A DNA stretch of 64,000 nucleotides from assembly GCA_000771265.1 (NCBI GenBank), contig JDUB01000008.1, positions 62,001 to 126,000 on the forward strand, written 5' to 3'. Position 1 is the stretch's first letter. Each line of letters starts with the position of its first letter. The DNA is from Bifidobacterium thermophilum DSM 20210 (GTDB lineage Bacteria > Actinomycetota > Actinomycetes > Actinomycetales > Bifidobacteriaceae). Shown here piece after piece: positions 9,217 to 20,375 of the stretch. The notes beneath the pieces were generated by a model. That model had not been told where the DNA came from, searched no databases, and was given only the letters and a program-made list of their open reading frames with translations. The position numbers and the translations under genes are program-made.

Positions 9217-9225
9217 TTATCCACA
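9217..9225 (+). promoter_or_regulatory. DnaA box upstream of recF
   Basis: A perfect TTATCCACA lies about 45 bases before the recF start. With the box at 9071-9079 it extends the origin-proximal DnaA binding region past dnaN. Confidence 0.6.
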
Positions 9226-9268
9226 GGCTTTGGTGGCCAGCCAAAAGACCTAGAAAGGACAGGCGGCG

Positions 9269-10762
9269 ATGAGCGTAATCGTCTCGCGACTGGCGCTCGA
9301 CCATTTTCGGTCGTGGAACCATTGCATCATCGACCTGCCTGAGGGGGTCACGGTAATCCAAGGCGCCAACGGCATGGGCAAAACCAATCTGGTCGAAGCG
9401 ATCGAAGTGTTGTCCACCGGGTCGAGCCACAGAACATCAAGCTCGCTTCCACTCGTCCAACGAGGATACGACTCGGCCACGGTCCGGGCTAATATCGTGG
9501 ATACTAACGTCGCAGACGGCGAAGCGGCCGGGGCGCAACTGCGGAATATCGCAGAATCAGCCAATACTGAATTGGCATCAGATTCCTCTGAATCGAGTTC
9601 GGAAGAGCAAAATGGAAAACTGAATTCGAATCAGGATTCACTTCAGAATTCATCCTCCGGCCATGGCGATGCGGCGCAACCAGACCGCAACACCCAAAAT
9701 CGCGCCCCCTATACCACCATCGAGCTGACCATCCGCGCCCATGGGGCGAACCGGGCACGCATAGACGGCGGCGCCTCGATGTACATGCGCGACATTCTCG
9801 GCCGGATTCCCAGCGTCTCGTTCACGCCGGAAGACCAGCGCCTGGTGTCGGGCGACCCTGCGACCCGACGTGGATTCATCAACCAGGCAGGGACTCTGCT
9901 CATCCCTGGATACGACGAAGTCCACCAGACATGTGCCAAAATCGCCAGACAACGGGCCGCGCTGCTCAAACAGCTGGGAAAATCCTCCGTTCAGGACGGG
10001 CGATACAACGATCGGTACGGGCAGGGCGCCCCAAGCGATGCTGATGCCGGACAGGCTGCCGCGATGCAACCTGCGCTCAGCGGACTGGAGATCTGGACCG
10101 GGCAGTTCATCGAGTCAGGCGTTGAACTCACGCGTATGCGCAAGCGCCTCATCGACCAGCTCGCTCCCCTGTTCTCCCAGAACTACGATGCCTTGTCGGG
10201 AAGCAAACAGCACGCCTCGCTCGTCTATCTCCCCTCATTCGACGAGGTGCTGGAAGACGGTGAGCCGCATCAGCTGATCAGCCGGCATTTCCAACGAATC
10301 TATCCGGGCGAAGTGGCGCGCGGCCAGAATCTGATCGGTCCTCATCGCGACGACATGGCCATGACGTTGGATGGCGTGCCGGCCAAGGAATTCGCGTCCA
10401 ACGGCGAAATGTGGACGATGGCGTTGGCGCTCAAAATGGCGCTTGCCGCCTTGGTTGAGCGGGCTACAGGTAACGCTCCGATGGTGATCCTCGACGATGT
10501 GTTCGCCCAGCTTGATGAGACGCGTCGGCGGCAGATCCTCGAATTCGCCGTCCGACGGGACCAAGTGCTGATCACCGCCGCCGCGGCCGCAGACGTGCCT
10601 GATTTGTCGCAGTATGGCACGCATGCACGGATCGTCGATATCGCCGCTCTCCGGCGTCAAAGCGACAATGCACAAGCCGGGCAGCTGCTGACGGACGAGA
10701 CCGTCGCGCGAATCAAGGCCGCCCGGCAACAGGTCGACGCGGAAGGCGAGGCATCGGCATGA
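9269..10762 (+). CDS. recF: DNA replication and repair protein RecF, with two insertions
   Basis: 497 residues, against about 360-400 in most bacteria. RecF is an SMC-like ATPase that loads RecA at single-strand gaps with RecO and RecR. Walker A GANGMGKT is at 32-39; the C-terminal signature and Walker B region read MVILDDVFAQLDETRR. Extra sequence comprises a Ser/Glu/Gln/Asn-rich block at about residues 79-147 (9503-9709) and a second, shorter one in the region after LLKQLGKSSVQDGR. The first insert is locally AT-richer than the rest of the gene but stays in frame. AAAGGA precedes the ATG. The last bases overlap dciA by four (ATGA), implying translational coupling. Confidence 0.96.
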   Translation: MSVIVSRLALDHFRSWNHCIIDLPEGVTVIQGANGMGKTNLVEAIEVLSTGSSHRTSSSLPLVQRGYDSATVRANIVDTNVADGEAAGAQLRNIAESANTELASDSSESSSEEQNGKLNSNQDSLQNSSSGHGDAAQPDRNTQNRAPYTTIELTIRAHGANRARIDGGASMYMRDILGRIPSVSFTPEDQRLVSGDPATRRGFINQAGTLLIPGYDEVHQTCAKIARQRAALLKQLGKSSVQDGRYNDRYGQGAPSDADAGQAAAMQPALSGLEIWTGQFIESGVELTRMRKRLIDQLAPLFSQNYDALSGSKQHASLVYLPSFDEVLEDGEPHQLISRHFQRIYPGEVARGQNLIGPHRDDMAMTLDGVPAKEFASNGEMWTMALALKMALAALVERATGNAPMVILDDVFAQLDETRRRQILEFAVRRDQVLITAAAAADVPDLSQYGTHARIVDIAALRRQSDNAQAGQLLTDETVARIKAARQQVDAEGEASA

Positions 10763-11238
10763 ACAAGCCGGTCGCACGCATGCTCAAGCTTGATCCGAGA
10801 AAGCTGCCGGCGCAGGTGTTCCAACGCTATGCCGCGCGGGCGGGCATCATCCGCGACAGGCAAGAGCGCGAAGCAAAGGCCTGGGAGAGCTTCGGCAAAC
10901 CGGGCAGAGACCCCAACACCCTCGGATCGTTGGTCACCCTGCTGGCGAAAAACGGCAACTGGACCCCGCATCTCAAGCTCGCCCAGCTGCGCAACCATTG
11001 GGATCAAGTGGTCGGCCCGCAGATCGCGCAGCACTCGGTGGTCGCCTCGTTCAATGATGGAATCCTCGTGATTCGGGCGGAATCCCCAGCATGGACCACG
11101 ACGCTGACGTATATGATCCCGCAGTTGACCGATACGATCAAGGAACGTCTTGACGGGCTTGATATCTCCCAGATTCGCGTGACCGGGCCGCAGGCGCATC
11201 CATTCACCCGTGGCCGCTACGGCAGATACCGGCGATAG
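10759..11238 (+). CDS. DciA-like protein (DUF721), helicase-loading associated
   Basis: 159 residues. The central and C-terminal part (LAQLRNHWDQVVGPQIAQHS ... LVIRAESPAWTTTLTYMIPQL) matches the DUF721/DciA family as I know it. DciA is the ancestral loader or operator of the DnaB helicase in bacteria without DnaC/DnaI. The location between recF and gyrB is the standard actinobacterial one. It overlaps recF by ATGA at 10759-10762. Confidence 0.88.
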   Translation: MNKPVARMLKLDPRKLPAQVFQRYAARAGIIRDRQEREAKAWESFGKPGRDPNTLGSLVTLLAKNGNWTPHLKLAQLRNHWDQVVGPQIAQHSVVASFNDGILVIRAESPAWTTTLTYMIPQLTDTIKERLDGLDISQIRVTGPQAHPFTRGRYGRYRR

Positions 11239-11431
11239 TATGGGATGGAGGGCTTAAAAACCGCGAAATATCGCGGAATGCCTTGTATTGCCCTCAGAGC
11301 CGCAAAGTCCCCCTTGATGTGTAGAATCACGTACAGTACTGTAAAACGCCTAGAAGGCCCCGTTATTTTCGTTCTAGGGTATATCGACCGTGTCGGCAGG
11401 GGCGCCGCGCGGTGTGCTGGAAGGAATTTGT
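11239..11431 (+). promoter_or_regulatory. gyrB leader with inverted repeat
   Basis: Contains an inverted repeat CCTAGAA (11349-11355) / TTCTAGG (11372-11378) with a 16-base spacer, and a small hairpin CCGCGA-AATA-TCGCGG at 11261-11276. I cannot assign a promoter with confidence; TAGAAT at 11322-11327 resembles a -10 box but lacks a good -35. Confidence 0.4.
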
Positions 11432-13585
11432 GTGGCAGACGCTGAAGCTGATTCGCTGAACAATGCTGCGCCCGAGCAGGGCGGGGTACCATCGCAGACA
11501 GGTAATGAATCCAAGGCCGAACTCAACGACAAGGTCAACGACGCCATCGCCAACGACAAGCTCGAGAATGCCCAGCTTGACGATTCGCTGTCGCCGGACC
11601 ATTACGACGCCAGTGATTTGCGCGTGCTGGAAGGGCTTGAGGCGGTGCGTATCCGCCCGGGCATGTACATCGGCTCGACCGGTCCGCGAGGCCTGCACCA
11701 TCTGGTCTACGAAATCGTCGACAACTCAGTGGACGAGGCCTTGGCCGGTTTCGCCACCCATATCGAAGTGACCATTCTGCCGGACAACGGCATCCGCGTG
11801 GTGGACGACGGCCGAGGCATCCCGGTCGACATCGTGCCGGGCGAAGGTGTCTCCGGCGTTGAGACGGTTATGACCAAGCTGCATGCGGGTGGCAAGTTCG
11901 GCGGCGGCGGCTACGCGGTCTCCGGAGGTCTGCATGGCGTAGGCATCTCCGTGGTCAACGCGCTGTCCACGCGTATGGAGATCGAGGTGCGTCGTCAGGG
12001 CTTCCATTGGACCCAGACGTACATCGACCAGCATCCGACGGCACCGCTCGCCCAAGGCAAGCCCATGGAGGACGGCGAATCGACAGGCACCTCCGTGACC
12101 TTCTGGGCCGACCCGAAGATCTTCGAAACCACGGTCTACGATTTTGAGACCCTGCGTTCGCGCTTCCAGCAGATGGCCTTCCTTAACCGCGGCCTGCGCA
12201 TCTCCCTGACCGACCTGCGTGAGATTGACCAGGCGGGCGACGAAGTGACCGGCGACGGCGACAACCCGGTCGAGGAACTCCATCGTTCCGTGACATACTG
12301 CTACGAGCACGGCATCAAGGATTACGTGGCCTATCTGGTCAAAACCCGCAAGACCAACCCGATCGAGGAGGAGGTCATCGATTTCGAGGCCGAAGACCTC
12401 AAAATCGGCATCTCCGCGGAAATCGCCATGCAATGGACGACCGCCTACTCCGAATCCGTGCACACCTTCGCCAACACCATCTCCACAACCGAAGGCGGCA
12501 CCCATGAGGAGGGCTTCCGTGCAGCGCTCACCACGCTTGTCAACCGGTATGCGCGCGAGAAGAACATCCTCAAGGAGAAGGACGACAATCTCTCCGGCGA
12601 TGACGTGCGCGAAGGCCTGACCGCCGTCGTGTCCGTCAAACTCACCAACCCGCAGTTCGAAGGCCAGACCAAGACCAAGCTCGGCAACTCCGAAGCGAAG
12701 ACCTTCGTACAGCGTGTGATGACCGACAAGCTCGGCGACTGGTTCGACGCACACCCTGCCGAGGCCAAAAGCATCATCCAGAAGGCGATCGAGGCCTCCC
12801 GCGCCCGTATCGCCGCGAAGAAGGCCCGCGAATCGACCCGGCGCAAGTCGATCTTTGAATCAGCCGGTATGCCGGACAAGCTCAAGGACTGCCAGTCCAA
12901 CAATCCGGAGGAATGCGAGCTGTTCATCGTCGAGGGTGATTCCGCAGGTGGCTCCGCCATCCAGGGACGCAACCCGATTACCCAGGCGATCCTGCCGCTT
13001 CGAGGCAAGATCCTCAACACCGAGCGCGCATCCATCGACCGCATGCTCAAGTCCGACACCATCGAGTCGCTGATCACCGCGATCGGCGGCGGCTACGGCG
13101 AAGACTTCGACGTGAGCAAGGTGCGCTACCACAAAATCATCATCATGGCCGATGCCGATGTCGACGGCGCGCATATCGCCACGCTGAACCTGACGCTGTT
13201 CTTCCGCTACATGCGGCCGATGATCACCGCCGGGTACGTCTACGTGGCCATGCCGCCGCTGTACCGCATCAAGTGGACCAAGGGGCCGCACTCCTTCGTA
13301 TATACGGACGCCGAACGCGACCGCGTGCTGCGCGAGGGCAAGGAGTCCGGTCGCCAGCTGCCGAAGGGCGAAGGTATTCAGCGCTACAAGGGTCTGGGCG
13401 AGATGACCTATCAGGAGCTGTGGGAAACCACCATGGACCCCGACCACCGCATTCTCAAGCAAATCCATATCGAGGACGCGGCACAGGCGGACGAGACCTT
13501 CTCCATGCTGATGGGTGACGAGGTCGAGCCCCGGCGCCTGTTCATCCAGCGCAACGCGCACGACGCACGATTCATCGACGCGTGA
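11432..13585 (+). CDS. gyrB: DNA gyrase subunit B
   Basis: 717 residues from GTG at 11432, chosen because GGAAGGA lies six bases upstream; an in-frame GTG at 11390 lacks a binding site. GHKL ATPase domain with EIVDNSVDEALAGF and DDGRGIPVD, transducer domain, then the TOPRIM domain with EGDSAGGSAIQGRN and the DADVDGAHIATL metal-binding motif. The C-terminus ends in the usual FIQRNA motif. It forms A2B2 gyrase with GyrA, introducing negative supercoils. gyrA follows 123 bases downstream. Confidence 0.98.
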   Translation: MADAEADSLNNAAPEQGGVPSQTGNESKAELNDKVNDAIANDKLENAQLDDSLSPDHYDASDLRVLEGLEAVRIRPGMYIGSTGPRGLHHLVYEIVDNSVDEALAGFATHIEVTILPDNGIRVVDDGRGIPVDIVPGEGVSGVETVMTKLHAGGKFGGGGYAVSGGLHGVGISVVNALSTRMEIEVRRQGFHWTQTYIDQHPTAPLAQGKPMEDGESTGTSVTFWADPKIFETTVYDFETLRSRFQQMAFLNRGLRISLTDLREIDQAGDEVTGDGDNPVEELHRSVTYCYEHGIKDYVAYLVKTRKTNPIEEEVIDFEAEDLKIGISAEIAMQWTTAYSESVHTFANTISTTEGGTHEEGFRAALTTLVNRYAREKNILKEKDDNLSGDDVREGLTAVVSVKLTNPQFEGQTKTKLGNSEAKTFVQRVMTDKLGDWFDAHPAEAKSIIQKAIEASRARIAAKKARESTRRKSIFESAGMPDKLKDCQSNNPEECELFIVEGDSAGGSAIQGRNPITQAILPLRGKILNTERASIDRMLKSDTIESLITAIGGGYGEDFDVSKVRYHKIIIMADADVDGAHIATLNLTLFFRYMRPMITAGYVYVAMPPLYRIKWTKGPHSFVYTDAERDRVLREGKESGRQLPKGEGIQRYKGLGEMTYQELWETTMDPDHRILKQIHIEDAAQADETFSMLMGDEVEPRRLFIQRNAHDARFIDA

Positions 13586-13649
13586 CCGTACAACGCCGGA
13601 ATCCGCGGTTTTCCAAGGATTTCGGCACGGAAACCAGCACACTTCATCA

Positions 13650-13669
13650 CTAGCCGTGCATCAGGCTAG
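13650..13669 (+). other. Short hairpin in the gyrB-gyrA gap
   Basis: CTAGCC at 13650-13655 pairs with GGCTAG at 13664-13669 around an 8-base loop, about 40 bases before the gyrA start. There is no U-tract; it could be a processing or attenuation element. Confidence 0.35.
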
Positions 13670-13708
13670 CCATCCGAAGAGGATGGACAAGAACACGAAG
13701 GATCTACC

Positions 13709-16396
<2,688 letters not shown>

Positions 16397-16402
16397 ACTG
16401 GC

Positions 16403-16438
16403 GGCGGGCCGCGTCGAAATACCATGGCGCGGCCCGTC
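16403..16438 (+). terminator. Hairpin after gyrA
   Basis: CGGGCCGCG (16405-16413) pairs with CGCGGCCCG (16428-16436), with two further pairs outside. It begins just after the gyrA stop. There is no U-tract, so it may be a weak terminator or a 3' stabiliser. Confidence 0.5.
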
Positions 16439-16537
16439 GGATAGTGTGCAGACCTTGCCATCAGAGCGGCAATCGTCCCCGAACACTGGTAGGTTCACTA
16501 ATCAGGCGAAGGCAGTCGGAACGTCCAAGGAGAAACA

Positions 16538-17047
16538 ATGAGCGAATACGTCGACGACGAGGGGCGCCGCGAACCACGCGTAGGCAGGACCGTCTCGAAC
16601 CAGCCGATCAGTACCGGCAACGAGGCACCGATGCCGTCTGCGGCGCGTGCCGCAGCTGCGAACAAGCGTCGGCACCATACGCCGCGCGCACGGCGTATGA
16701 GCCTGTCCCTGACACGAGTGGACGCTTGGTCGGTGGCCAAGGTCACCTTCCTGCTCAGTGTGGCCGGGGGCATCATTCAGATTGTGGCGGCGGCGCTGTT
16801 GTGGCTGGTGCTGAACATGGCGGGCGTGTTCGACCAGGTCACGCAGATCGTCTCTTCGACAGGCCTTGATTCCAGCGGATTCAACCTCGCCGACGTGCTC
16901 TCGCTGAGCACGGTGCTGAGCACGGTGACCATCCTCGCCATCATCGGCGTGGTGCTGTTCACTCTGCTGGCGACGATTTTCGCGCTGCTGTATAACGTGG
17001 TCAGCTCGCTTGTCGGCGGCGTCCACGTGACTTTGGGTGACGACTGA
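16538..17047 (+). CDS. DUF3566 membrane protein
   Basis: 169 residues. The N-terminal 55 are hydrophilic and basic (including KRRHHTPRARR). Two hydrophobic spans follow, about 68-92 (VAKVTFLLSVAGGIIQIVAA) and 122-148 (TILAIIGVVLFTLLATIFAL), and the protein ends in NVVSSLVGGVHVTLGDD. This matches the DUF3566 family found directly after gyrA in many actinobacteria. Its function is unknown; the conserved position suggests a link with the replication/topology block. AAGGAG precedes the ATG. Confidence 0.9.
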   Translation: MSEYVDDEGRREPRVGRTVSNQPISTGNEAPMPSAARAAAANKRRHHTPRARRMSLSLTRVDAWSVAKVTFLLSVAGGIIQIVAAALLWLVLNMAGVFDQVTQIVSSTGLDSSGFNLADVLSLSTVLSTVTILAIIGVVLFTLLATIFALLYNVVSSLVGGVHVTLGDD

Positions 17048-17080
17048 CAGCCATTCCCACATCCATGGTCTTTTCCGCCA

Positions 17081-17117
17081 ATCAGGGGCGGTTCCGGTAC
17101 TCCGGGCCGCCCCTGAT
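17081..17117 (+). terminator. Terminator after DUF3566 gene
   Basis: ATCAGGGGCGG (17081-17091) pairs perfectly with CCGCCCCTGAT (17107-17117), about 35 bases after the stop codon. Only a short T/A stretch follows. Confidence 0.65.
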
Positions 17118-17220
17118 CGTATATGCGGCCTAGGGTAATGCGGTCTTGGGGGCAATGGTTTGTCGGTTTGTCGGGCATTTCCGAGCCAAAGGTATTGCCG
17201 GAAACGTTCCGTCAAGTGAT

Positions 17221-17495
17221 GTATGCGCTGGCATGCGTGACCGGGCGGAAGGTGCGGGGGAATGGCGGAATCCTTTGACATCTGTCGGGTTGTGTATGTC
17301 TGGGCATGCGCGACCTGATGGAGAGCACAGAGGAACGGCGGAATTCCCCGGTATTTGCTGGTTTGTGTATGTCTGGGCATGCGTAATCGAATGGAGGGCG
17401 TAGAGAGATGACGGAGTCTTCTGGTATTTGCTGAGTCGCGTATGTCCTGGCATACGCAACTGACACCACCTTGGTGCTATGACGGCCCAGTTCGC
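17221..17495 (+). repeat. Array A of the ~73-base hairpin repeat (4 units)
   Basis: Cores of the form GTATGYC-N2-GGCATRC start at 17221, 17294, 17367 and 17440, exactly 73 bases apart each time. Units 2 and 3 are also alike between the cores (for example GGTATTTGCTG before the core). No open frame explains the period, which is not a multiple of three. The array lies between the DUF3566 terminator and the hydrolase gene. Confidence 0.85.
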
Positions 17496-17734
17496 GTTCG
17501 CGATGGCGGGGGAAAACACGGAACACAGATTCAATGACTGACACGCCCTACGACCACAATCAAGATGCAAACCGCGCGGTCGCTCTGTGTGGAATGTACC
17601 TGACACGTCTACGGCTGCAACGTTCCTCGGAACACGTGATTGCTTAAACGGCTGGCGGGACATGCCGACGGCGAACGTCATCGTGCCCTGCGTAAGATGA
17701 CCGAAGAGCAGGTCATACGAACAAGGAGGCTACC

Positions 17735-18964
17735 ATGTCGAATACCGGACAGCCCCCAGTGTCCAGCATCCCGGATAATGCAGCTGCAACGGGCAACACC
17801 TCCGCGGCGGTGTTGCCGGACAGTGCATTGGCCACTCGGACGGCATCATCTCCGACGGCATCATCTTCGATGGAATCATCCTCGAAAGACCCGCAGGCCT
17901 CCTACTCCTATGTGGACCCGTGGAAGCCCGATTCCGTGCTCGAAGGGTATCAACAGGCCACCGTCCACCTCGGTGAGGACGCCGAGGGTGAGATTGTGGC
18001 AACCTTCGTGCGCAAGGACCCGTCGAAACTCACCTTGCAAGAACGGTGGCGGCGCTGGCATTTCAGCGTGCGCGGCCATCGTCTGGCCATCATGTACGTG
18101 CACGGGTGGAACGACTATTTCTACCGCCGGCACGCATCCGAATACTGGGAATCGCTGGGAATCCCCTTCTACGCCGTGGATTTGCGCAAATTCGGGCGAT
18201 CCTACCGTCCCTACCAGACCCCCGGATATATCGAGGATCTGCACGAATATCGTCTGGAATTCAACGCCTTGCGTGACCAGATCGTCAAAGAGCAAGGCAA
18301 GGATGTTCGCATTCTGATGATCGCCCACTCCCAAGGCGGGCTGAGCGCTTCGTTGTGGGTCAACGCCGAACATCCTCACCATGTCGAGGCACTCGCGCTG
18401 AATTCCCCATGGCTTGAATTGCAAGGCAACCGCATGTTCCGCTTGCTGTCCACGCCGGTCGTGCAGATGTATCGGCTGCGCGGCGGCAAAACCGTGATGC
18501 CGATGCGCGACCCGGGATTCTATGCCCGGTGCATCAAACGGTCGACCGGAGGCGAATGGGACTATCTTGACCACCCGCTCAATCCTGGTGTTGAATTTCT
18601 CACGCGGGCAGGCTGGATGCAGGCAATCTACAACGGGCAGGACGAGATTGCGAAGAATCTTGACATCCAGATCCCGGTCCTTGTATGTACTTCGGACAAG
18701 TCAATGATGCTGCAATCCACATGGGATGAAGGTATGCGCGAAGCCGACAGTGTGCTGGACATTACTGCAATCCGTCAGGCAGCGCTGCATCTGGGCGATG
18801 TGGTCGCGCTGGCGACGATTCGTGGCGGTTTGCATGATTTGAGCATGTCCAAGCCGGATGCGCGGCGCAAGTATTTCCGCATCGTCACCATGTGGGCGTC
18901 GATGATGGCGTGGCGGCGTGTCATTCCCACCAAATGGGTGGATGAAGCCTTGGCGAAACTCTGA
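17735..18964 (+). CDS. Alpha/beta hydrolase (serine hydrolase, lysophospholipase-like)
   Basis: 409 residues; AAGGAGG precedes the ATG. The first 60 residues are low-complexity (Ser/Ala/Thr/Pro). The hydrolase fold then shows the oxyanion-hole strand IMYVHGWND, the nucleophile elbow AHSQGG with Ser199, and the probable catalytic His367 in GGLHDLS. I see no signal peptide, so it is probably cytosolic. The substrate cannot be inferred; a monoacylglycerol lipase-like role is possible. It is unrelated in detail to the second hydrolase at 41272-42327. Confidence 0.85.
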   Translation: MSNTGQPPVSSIPDNAAATGNTSAAVLPDSALATRTASSPTASSSMESSSKDPQASYSYVDPWKPDSVLEGYQQATVHLGEDAEGEIVATFVRKDPSKLTLQERWRRWHFSVRGHRLAIMYVHGWNDYFYRRHASEYWESLGIPFYAVDLRKFGRSYRPYQTPGYIEDLHEYRLEFNALRDQIVKEQGKDVRILMIAHSQGGLSASLWVNAEHPHHVEALALNSPWLELQGNRMFRLLSTPVVQMYRLRGGKTVMPMRDPGFYARCIKRSTGGEWDYLDHPLNPGVEFLTRAGWMQAIYNGQDEIAKNLDIQIPVLVCTSDKSMMLQSTWDEGMREADSVLDITAIRQAALHLGDVVALATIRGGLHDLSMSKPDARRKYFRIVTMWASMMAWRRVIPTKWVDEALAKL

Positions 18965-19056
18965 TTTTTCACCGGATGCATCTGTCGGCATGCTCTCAGG
19001 AATCGCCGTGCCGCTTGGAAGATATCCCCCAGCCCTTGCGCTAGTGTTGTTGCACG

Positions 19057-20259
19057 ATGAGTATCGTAACCCTGTACGCCAAGACCTTCGGCACACCGCT
19101 GCTGATTGCGCTGCTGCTCTGGCCGTTCATTTCAGCGTTCCTGACCCTGCCGATTCTGGCGCTGCTCTACCATCACGAGCACCGTCTGCGGCTCGCCTCG
19201 ACCATCGGCTCGTATCTGAGCGTGCTGTACGTGGCCGGTCTGCTCACCTTCACGCAGTACCCGATGCCGGACGAACCGGACCGGTATTGCGCCACACATC
19301 ATCTTTCGCCGCAGCTCAACCCGCTTGAATTCATTCAGGACGTCGCCACCGGCGGAGTATCGGCGGTGATGCAGCTGCTGCTCAACATCGTGCTGTTCAT
19401 GCCGCTCGGATTCCTGCTTATGCGGTTCCTGCGGCGCAATATCGGCCATACCATCATCGTCGGTTTTCTGCTGTCACTGGCAATCGAATTGACGCAGCTG
19501 AGTGGATTTTGGGGTATCTACCCGTGCTCGTATCGGCAATTCGATGTCGATGACCTGCTGACCAATACCTTGGGCGCTCTCGTCGGGTACGGCATCGCGA
19601 AGCTGTGCGACCGGCGGTGGCCGCCAAAACCGGTTGACCGTGCGGAAATCAACCACCGGCCCGGCATTGTGCACCGCGGGGTGACTTTCGCAATCGATAT
19701 GATCATGGTGATCTTGGGATACTACCCGTTGGGCATTATTGTCGTCTGGCTGTTCCACGCCATCGCCAAGCCGCTGCCCGACGGGACGTTCCAGCTGGCA
19801 AGTGCCGTCATCCACGTCGAATCGTTGAACACCATAGTCACCGTGCTCGGCATGGCATCATTCCTGATATTCGAATTGTGGATTCCGGCGACGCACCGCG
19901 GGCAGACACTCGGAGGCATGTTCACCCACATGAGTATGGAAACCCGTGAACGCCACGGATGGCAACGGGTATTGTTCTATACGATCCGCACAACGATTAT
20001 CGGCGGATGGTTCCTGCTCACGCTGCTGCAGAAGGACACACACAGTGGGTTGCTGATCATCGCGGTCGCGGTGTTCGCACTGATATTCAAGCAGATGCCT
20101 TGGGATTATGTTCCGGGTGATGCCGAATCGGAGCGCGCGGATGCCGATGGCGTCGGTGATGCCGAAGATGCTGGTGATGCTGACGGCGCTACTGTTACTG
20201 CTCTTACTGAGAACGCCGTCAACGCACCGGCGTCGCCGATATCCAAGAACCGGCAATAG
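19057..20259 (+). CDS. VanZ-RDD fusion membrane protein
   Basis: 400 residues. The N-terminal half (about 1-185) is VanZ-like, with several membrane spans and the region NIVLFMPLGFLLMRFL ... IELTQLSG ... FDVDDLLTNTLGALVGY. The second half is an RDD-type domain with HRGVTFAIDMIMVILGYYPLG and HRGQTLGGMFTHMS. The last 50 residues are acidic and soluble. VanZ proteins are linked to teicoplanin/lipoglycopeptide resistance and other lipid-related roles; RDD proteins have been linked to ion transport. The precise role is unknown. No clear ribosome binding site is seen; the gene starts 92 bases after the hydrolase. Confidence 0.85.
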   Translation: MSIVTLYAKTFGTPLLIALLLWPFISAFLTLPILALLYHHEHRLRLASTIGSYLSVLYVAGLLTFTQYPMPDEPDRYCATHHLSPQLNPLEFIQDVATGGVSAVMQLLLNIVLFMPLGFLLMRFLRRNIGHTIIVGFLLSLAIELTQLSGFWGIYPCSYRQFDVDDLLTNTLGALVGYGIAKLCDRRWPPKPVDRAEINHRPGIVHRGVTFAIDMIMVILGYYPLGIIVVWLFHAIAKPLPDGTFQLASAVIHVESLNTIVTVLGMASFLIFELWIPATHRGQTLGGMFTHMSMETRERHGWQRVLFYTIRTTIIGGWFLLTLLQKDTHSGLLIIAVAVFALIFKQMPWDYVPGDAESERADADGVGDAEDAGDADGATVTALTENAVNAPASPISKNRQ

Positions 20260-20318
20260 CGAAATCAGCGCAATAGCGGGCAAAATCGGCGATTCCCAGA
20301 CAGGAACCGAATGAAAAT

Positions 20319-20369
20319 CCCCGCTGTCTGTTGTGTCAGACGACCTGCCGGCGCAGACAGACAGCGGGG
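20319..20369 (-). terminator. Terminator between vanZ-like gene and gdhA
   Basis: CCCCGCTGTCTG (20319-20330) pairs with CAGACAGCGGGG (20358-20369). On the minus strand the stem is followed by TTTTC, fitting intrinsic termination of gdhA seven bases past its stop. It could also stop the convergent plus-strand transcript. Confidence 0.8.
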
Positions 20370-20375
20370 AACGTG

